Assembly (NCBI RefSeq): GCF_030817475.1
Contig: NZ_JAUSZJ010000002.1
Location: 6,400,626-6,464,625 of the forward strand
Source of the DNA: Streptomyces sp. V2I9
GTDB lineage: Bacteria; Actinomycetota; Actinomycetes; Streptomycetales; Streptomycetaceae
Length of the DNA stretch: 64,000 bases
Direction of reading: 5' to 3'
In this document: piece after piece, positions 60,061 through 64,000 of the stretch
Numbering within the stretch: position 1 is the first letter of the stretch
How the letters are laid out: each line of letters opens with the position of its first letter
The notes under the pieces: model-generated
The model's database searches: none
What the model was told of the DNA's origin: nothing
The model's input: only the letters and a program-made list of their open reading frames with translations
Made by a program: the position numbers and the translations under genes

Positions 60061-60151
60061 CTTCACAGCGGTGACGATTCTGCACACGCGGGATGCCGGA
60101 ACCCACCAGGGTCCACGCCCCCGGTGGTTCAAGACGTGAGGGGAAACGGCA

Positions 60152-60901
60152 GTGGGGACGAGCAGTGCTGCGATCGGTGCGGGCGATGTACCGATCGACG
60201 GGGGCGAAGGCAGCCGGAGCGCCCGGGTGGCGACCGGCGGGACCTGGAGGCGGCCCGATACCGGCGCCGCACCCGAGGGTGCCTTCGACGCGCTCTACGC
60301 CCACACCGCTTCCGGCCTGACCCGACAGACCTACCTGCTGACCGGACGCCGCAGCCTGGCGTTCGAGTCCGTCGACTGGGCCTTCCGCCAGGCATGGCAG
60401 AACTGGCCCGAGGTCGCCGCTGACCCGGACCCGGTCAGCTGGGTGCGCTGCAAGGCGCACGAGTACGCTCTCTCCCCCTGGCACCGGTTCCGCTGGACCC
60501 TCCGGGATTTCGACGCGTCCGTCACCGATGCGACGCACCGGACACTGCTGGACCTGCCCGCGCCACAACGTCGGGCCCTCCTGCTCTGCGAGGGCCTGGG
60601 CCTCGCGCCGGAACAGGCCGCCTGGGAGATGGAGGCCAGCACACCCGCCACCACCAGCCGCTTGCTCTGGGCCCGCGACCACATGGCTCACCGCCTGCTC
60701 GGCCTCGAAGACCCCGCGGCCGTCAGCGATCAGCTGCGCACCATGGTCGCCGACACCGCCGTTGCGACCCTGCCGCTCGCCCGGTCCATCCGCTTGGGCA
60801 GCGAAGAACGTGTCCGGCACCTCACGTGGACCGTCTTCGCCATGATGGCCGCGTTCATCTGCCTCATTGCCCTGTTCATCGCCACGACCCCCGATCGTTA
60901 A
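60152..60901 (+). CDS. Sigma-factor-like (region 4) protein with C-terminal membrane anchor
   Basis: 249 residues, GTG start with an AGGGGA ribosome site. Residues 45-190 resemble an ECF-type sigma factor: FDALYAHTASGLTRQTYLLT with FESVDWAFRQAWQNWPEV (region-2-like), then LDLPAPQRRALLLCEGLGLA and PEQAAWEMEASTPATTSRLLW (region-4-like helix-turn-helix). A transmembrane helix closes the protein (VFAMMAAFICLIALFIATT). Whether it can still direct RNA polymerase is doubtful because the region 2 core is degenerate. It lies between the second tRNA-Pro and a decayed tRNA-Pro 3' end, so it may be cargo of a lost element. Confidence 0.7.
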   Translation: MGTSSAAIGAGDVPIDGGEGSRSARVATGGTWRRPDTGAAPEGAFDALYAHTASGLTRQTYLLTGRRSLAFESVDWAFRQAWQNWPEVAADPDPVSWVRCKAHEYALSPWHRFRWTLRDFDASVTDATHRTLLDLPAPQRRALLLCEGLGLAPEQAAWEMEASTPATTSRLLWARDHMAHRLLGLEDPAAVSDQLRTMVADTAVATLPLARSIRLGSEERVRHLTWTVFAMMAAFICLIALFIATTPDR

Positions 60902-60924
60902 AGTGCCTCGTGCCCCAACACCTC

Positions 60925-60983
60925 GGGGTCAAGGGGGCGCAGGTTCACCTCCTGTCGTCCCGACGGGCAGCAGTCGCAGATCG
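60925..60983 (+). repeat. Decayed 3' fragment of tRNA-Pro and its flank
   Basis: From GGGGTCAAGGGG through the T arm (GCAGGTTCA), acceptor CGTCCCG and flank (CAGTCG, AGATCG) this matches the anticodon-to-flank part of tRNA-Pro copy 2 at 59537-59595, with changes at roughly nine positions. The 5' half of a tRNA is absent and the T loop is altered (CACCTCC in place of CAAATCC), so it is not functional. It looks like an old attachment-site scar. Confidence 0.75.
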
Positions 60984-61098
60984 CGGGGCGGCGAACCGTG
61001 GCCGGCGATTCCTTCGGAGGGCGTACGTGCCTTTTGGCGGCGCGGGCCGTTAGGGGTGTCGCGGACGCGCGTGGCGTCCCGTGGGGAAGGGGTGCCCG

Positions 61099-61413
61099 AT
61101 GTTCACGAAGCGCGTTGCCCGCCGTCTGCTGGTGCTGACGGCCACGGCGGCCGGCGGTACGGGTGCGTGGGGCGGTCAGGCCCTGGCGAGCACGAACATT
61201 CTTGCGATCGGAAACGACGCTCACGACGCCACGATGATCAACAGGGACCGTGAGGTCGGGGCGGTCGGTGGGACGGCGTACGGCAGCGGGGTGGGCAGCG
61301 GCATGGTCCAGCTGCCGGTGAACAGCCCGGAGAACCGCGGTGGCGGGGGCAGCCTGCTCTTCTCGGACCGCCGGCTGAAGACCGGGGTCACCGCGGTGGT
61401 CTGGGAGCGATGA
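61099..61413 (+). CDS. Secreted protein ending in the S74 chaperone motif (first half of split module)
   Basis: 104 residues from ATG 61099 (AAGGGG ribosome site). Signal peptide-like start (RRLLVLTATAAGGTGAWGGQALA). The C-terminus GGSLLFSDRRLKTGVTAVVW is the beginning of a Peptidase_S74 / intramolecular chaperone domain (SDRRLK motif), a module that normally continues for about 90 more residues. The stop overlaps the ATG of the next ORF (ATGA), which carries those missing residues. Read as either a frameshifted gene or a genuine two-protein arrangement. Confidence 0.65.
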   Translation: MFTKRVARRLLVLTATAAGGTGAWGGQALASTNILAIGNDAHDATMINRDREVGAVGGTAYGSGVGSGMVQLPVNSPENRGGGGSLLFSDRRLKTGVTAVVWER

Positions 61414-61865
61414 GCCACGGGCGGTTGAAAGGGGCGGCGGTCAGGATGCTGACATCGGCCCTGGCCAGGATGGGCCCGCCCCGGGGTGCCTCTGCCGCGG
61501 GCCTGGCTTCGGACGCCGTGTCGGGTGCGGTGTGCGGTGGTGATCCGGTCAACGGCTACCAGGTGCTGGAGCAGGTGGTCCGCTTGCCGGTCAGCACCTG
61601 GCGGTATCACTGGGACCCACCGCAGGTACGTCATCTGGGGCCCATGGCGCAGGACTGGTGGAAGGCGTTCGGGGTCGGGGAGAACGACCGGACGATCTGC
61701 TGCACCGACGCCAACGGGGTGGCCATCGTCGCCATCCAGGCGCTGCACCGCGAACTGACCGCACTACGGGACGAGGTCGAGGTCCTGCGGGCCGAGAGGT
61801 TGCCGGGGGCGCCGTCGAACCGTGGCTCCGCGCCCCCGAGTTCCGGGAAGAGCGCGGCAGACTAG
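61410..61865 (+). CDS. Second half of a split S74 intramolecular-chaperone module
   Basis: 151 residues. After 45 unremarkable residues the sequence follows the S74 pattern: NGYQVLEQVVRLPVSTWRYH, then DPPQVRHLGPMAQDWWKAFG, ANGVAIVAIQALHRELTALR, and a coiled-coil-like DEVEVLRAERL, ending in a disordered tail. In tail-fibre proteins this domain trimerises and may cut itself off. The SDRRLK opening lies at the end of the previous ORF in another frame. No signal peptide of its own. Similar split or degenerate S74 proteins occur in Streptomyces outside phages. Confidence 0.65.
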   Translation: MSHGRLKGAAVRMLTSALARMGPPRGASAAGLASDAVSGAVCGGDPVNGYQVLEQVVRLPVSTWRYHWDPPQVRHLGPMAQDWWKAFGVGENDRTICCTDANGVAIVAIQALHRELTALRDEVEVLRAERLPGAPSNRGSAPPSSGKSAAD

Positions 61866-61928
61866 CCGGGCCCTCTCCGGCGGTTCGGCGTGTCGTGTCG
61901 GCACAGGGTGCCCGGACCCGCCCCGGCG

Positions 61929-62324
61929 TCACGTGCTGAGGGCGTGTCCGGTCGTGGAATCGACGTGGTCCGGGATCTCGTCGTGGCGATCGCCCACGGT
62001 CGGGGTCCCGGTGGGCTCGAACAGGAGGATCGCGGCGGCGGACGGAGCGTACGGCCTGTGCGCTGTGCCTCGGGGGACGGTGAAGACCGACCCGCGGGGG
62101 AGCAGGACCGTGCGCTCCCCGGAGGGCTCGCGCAGGGAGATGTGCAGCTCGCCGTCGAGCACCAGGAAGAACTCGTCGGTGTCGTCGTGGACGTGCCAGA
62201 CATGTTCGCCCTCGACCTTTGCGACGCGGACGTCGTAGTCGTTGACGCGGGTGACGATACGAGGGCTCCACAGAGTGTCGAAGGAAGCCAGTGCCTTGCT
62301 GAGGGAGATCGGTTCGCTGCTCAC
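61929..62324 (-). CDS. Cupin domain protein
   Basis: 131 residues, GTG start. Cupin motif 1 WHVHDDTDEFFLVLDGEL near 43-60 supplies two His and a Glu; motif 2 LLPRGSVFTVPRGTAHRP near 74-91 supplies the last His. A single metal-binding barrel of mannose-6-phosphate-isomerase-like type; the substrate cannot be told. Divergent from the GlxA-type regulator with 52 bp between, so it is a likely target of that regulator. Confidence 0.88.
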   Translation of the reverse strand: MSSEPISLSKALASFDTLWSPRIVTRVNDYDVRVAKVEGEHVWHVHDDTDEFFLVLDGELHISLREPSGERTVLLPRGSVFTVPRGTAHRPYAPSAAAILLFEPTGTPTVGDRHDEIPDHVDSTTGHALST

Positions 62325-62376
62325 GGGCTCATCCTGCGCTGTTCCGCACGGCCGCCGTGAGTGCTAGGAATCGCAC

Positions 62377-63357
62377 ATGGCGAAAGAATCCTCGCAGACG
62401 GCCCTGCACCGGGTCGTCGTGATCGTGGACGAGAACAGCAACCCCTTCGAGCTCGGCTGCGCGACCGAGGTCTTCGGTCTGCGCAGACCGGAGATCGGCC
62501 GTGACCTCTACGACTTCGGACTCTGCTCCCCGGAGCCCCGCACCGTGATGCGCGACGGATTCTTCACCCTCACGGGAGTGGCCGGGCTGGAAGCGGCCGA
62601 CGCGGCGGACACCTTGATCGTCCCCAACCGCCCGGACGTCGAGGTGCCCCGCCGCCCCGCCGTGCTCGACGCGGTCCGGCGGGCGCACGCACGCGGTGCG
62701 CGGCTCGTCGGCTTCTGCAGCGGAGCCTTCACCCTGGCCGAGGCCGGAGTGCTCGACGGGCGCCGGGCCACCGCGCACTGGCAGTGGGCGGATTCCTTCC
62801 GGGCCCGCTTCCCCGCCGTCCGCCTCGAACCGGACGTGCTGTTCGTGGACGACGGTGACATCCTCACCGCGGCGGGGAGTGCGGCCGCGCTCGATCTCGG
62901 GTTGCACGTGGTCCGCCGCGACCACGGCGCTGAGGTCGCCAACTCGGTGAGCCGCCGCCTGGTGTTCGCCGCGCACCGGGACGGCGGGCAGCGGCAGTTC
63001 GTGGAGCGTCCCCTGCCCGACCTCCCCGACGAGTCCCTGGCGCCTGTTCTGGCCTGGGCCCAGGAACGGTTGGACTCACCACTCACCGTTGCGGACCTCG
63101 CGGCCCGTGCGGTGGTCAGTCCGGCGACACTGCACCGGCGCTTCCGGGCGCAACTGGGCACGACTCCGCTGGCCTGGCTCACCGGGGAGCGCCTTGCTCT
63201 CGCGTGCCGGTTGATCGAGCGGGGCGAGTCCCGGTTCGAGGTGGTCGCGCGACGCAGCGGGCTCGGTACCGCCGCGCATCTGCGCACCCTGATGCGCCGC
63301 GGGACCGGCATCACACCGTCGGCGTACAGGCGACGGTTCGGGCCGGACACGAGCTGA
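62377..63357 (+). CDS. GlxA-family AraC-type transcriptional regulator
   Basis: 326 residues. N-terminal DJ-1/PfpI-like domain (HRVVVIVDENSNPFELGCAT, and GARLVGFCSGAFTLAEAGVL near 108-127 with the conserved Cys of the nucleophile elbow), and a C-terminal AraC DNA-binding domain with two helix-turn-helix units (VADLAARAVVSPATLHRRFR near 234; VARRSGLGTAAHLRTLMRRG near 290). Family: GlxA-like regulators often control nearby metabolic genes. Probably controls the divergent cupin gene and itself. Confidence 0.9.
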   Translation: MAKESSQTALHRVVVIVDENSNPFELGCATEVFGLRRPEIGRDLYDFGLCSPEPRTVMRDGFFTLTGVAGLEAADAADTLIVPNRPDVEVPRRPAVLDAVRRAHARGARLVGFCSGAFTLAEAGVLDGRRATAHWQWADSFRARFPAVRLEPDVLFVDDGDILTAAGSAAALDLGLHVVRRDHGAEVANSVSRRLVFAAHRDGGQRQFVERPLPDLPDESLAPVLAWAQERLDSPLTVADLAARAVVSPATLHRRFRAQLGTTPLAWLTGERLALACRLIERGESRFEVVARRSGLGTAAHLRTLMRRGTGITPSAYRRRFGPDTS

Positions 63358-63614
63358 CGGCGCAGCTCCGGGCGGCGTACGGCCCGGCCCCGGCGTACGG
63401 GCCCGCCCGCGTTCCGGTCGACCGCACTCCCGCCACGCACCGCACTCTCACCGCCCATTCCTCGGCCGGTGCCCGCTCCGCAGGCCCTCCCCGGTGCCCG
63501 CGACGGGCGCCCCCCGACAAGGTGTGCTGTGCCCCACAGGCGTTCACGCATGGGCTCGCCGTCAACGGGCACGCGGCCGGAACACACCCATGTTCCCCAG
63601 GAGAGGACCGCCGC

Positions 63615-64000
63615 ATGCCCGAGGACCATTGCCGGAACATCTTCGTCATCGGCCTCGACGAGGCCAATCTGCCCACCCTGCGTGCCGTTCCGGACGCGGA
63701 CGCCTACCACTTCCACGGCTTGCTCACCGTCGAGGAACTCCAGGAGGGCGAGGTCTCGGTGAACGATCTCCTCGACCGGGCCCGGAAGGTGCTCGACGCG
63801 CACGAGGGGAGCATCGACGCGATCGTGGGCTACTGGGATTTCCCGGTCAGCACCATGGTCCCGATCCTCGGCAGGGAGTACGGCACCCGCACCACGAGCC
63901 TGGAGTCCGTGGTGAAGTGCGAACACAAATACTGGAGCCGGCTGGAGCAGCGCAAGGCGGTCGACGCGTATCCCCGCTTCGGCCGCGTCGACCTCACCAC
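63615..64000 (+). CDS. ATP-grasp (biotin-carboxylase-like) protein, N-terminal part
   Basis: Starts at ATG 63615 (GAGAGGA ribosome site) and runs off the window after about 128 codons. The visible part, RNIFVIGLDEANLPTLRAVP, then DAIVGYWDFPVSTMVPILGREYGT and ESVVKCEHKYWSRLEQRKAV, is an N-terminal domain common in Streptomyces ATP-grasp proteins annotated as biotin carboxylase-like. CEHKYWSRLEQ is the usual lead-in to the ATP-binding part, which lies beyond the window. Reaction unknown. Confidence 0.7.
   Translation, partial: MPEDHCRNIFVIGLDEANLPTLRAVPDADAYHFHGLLTVEELQEGEVSVNDLLDRARKVLDAHEGSIDAIVGYWDFPVSTMVPILGREYGTRTTSLESVVKCEHKYWSRLEQRKAVDAYPRFGRVDLT

Noticed and set aside
61099..61865. Prophage tail-fibre region
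   Set aside because: The S74 module is the only phage-like sequence; no structural or lysis genes lie nearby.

Overview
The window reads as a Streptomyces chromosome segment (or a very close relative). Base composition is very high in G+C, coding third positions are almost all G or C, GTG starts are frequent, and the families present are typical of the genus: a four-gene conservon, a hopanoid operon, a c-di-AMP riboswitch ahead of a LysM/M23 protein, DUF3040, DUF6126, DUF6585 and DUF5996. No phage, plasmid, transposon or CRISPR array is visible.

Layout. 1-3.7 kb: the 3' end of an envelope-polymer operon (iron-dehydrogenase tail, CDP-alcohol phosphotransferase, glycosyltransferase, TagGH-like ABC exporter) closed by a strong terminator. 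4.1-14.8 kb: a hopanoid operon, hpnC-hpnD-hpnE-prenyl synthase-shc-hpnG-hpnH-hpnO, then an XRE-cupin regulator with a doubled palindromic operator and a small membrane protein. As I recall, S. coelicolor carries ispG and dxs between hpnH and hpnO. Here that junction is 114 bp and holds a terminator-like hairpin and a tandem repeat. 14.8-18.2 kb: tyrosine phosphatase, riboswitch-controlled LysM/M23 cell-wall protein, SGNH hydrolase.

18.2-26.1 kb: the most interesting block. A tightly coupled minus-strand operon encodes two paralogous leucine-rich-repeat proteins with matching C-terminal tails, an ATP-grasp protein, an alkaline-phosphatase-fold hydrolase and two radical SAM enzymes. This matches the uncharacterised STM4011-STM4015 cassette. 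Next to it, in the opposite direction, lie a small QGDV protein and a DUF6745 protein whose start codon is abutted by five 16-nt repeats.

26.3-43.3 kb: TetR/F420-type oxidoreductase pair, MBL hydrolase, a 1273-residue secreted subtilase preceded by a TGTCG-N6-CGACA operator array and followed by a TrmB/LuxR-type regulator, a PNPOx-like protein, a long glyceraldehyde-3-phosphate dehydrogenase, a conservon (cvnABCD) with a linked GAF protein, YjbR, and a split transketolase.

43.4-61 kb: two identical tRNA-Pro(GGG) genes 16.1 kb apart, plus a third, decayed 3' fragment 1.4 kb further on. Between the two full tRNAs lie mostly single genes: DUF6585, a DUF5996 gene interrupted by an in-frame TGA, DinB, GNAT, a Tat-exported phospholipase C, a two-component system, a secreted triple-repeat protein, DUF309, and a LAL-type ATPase lacking the expected LuxR domain. 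61-64 kb: an S74 chaperone module split over two overlapping ORFs, a cupin, a GlxA-type AraC regulator, and the start of an ATP-grasp protein cut by the window end.

All family assignments were made by eye from translated sequence. No database search was run.
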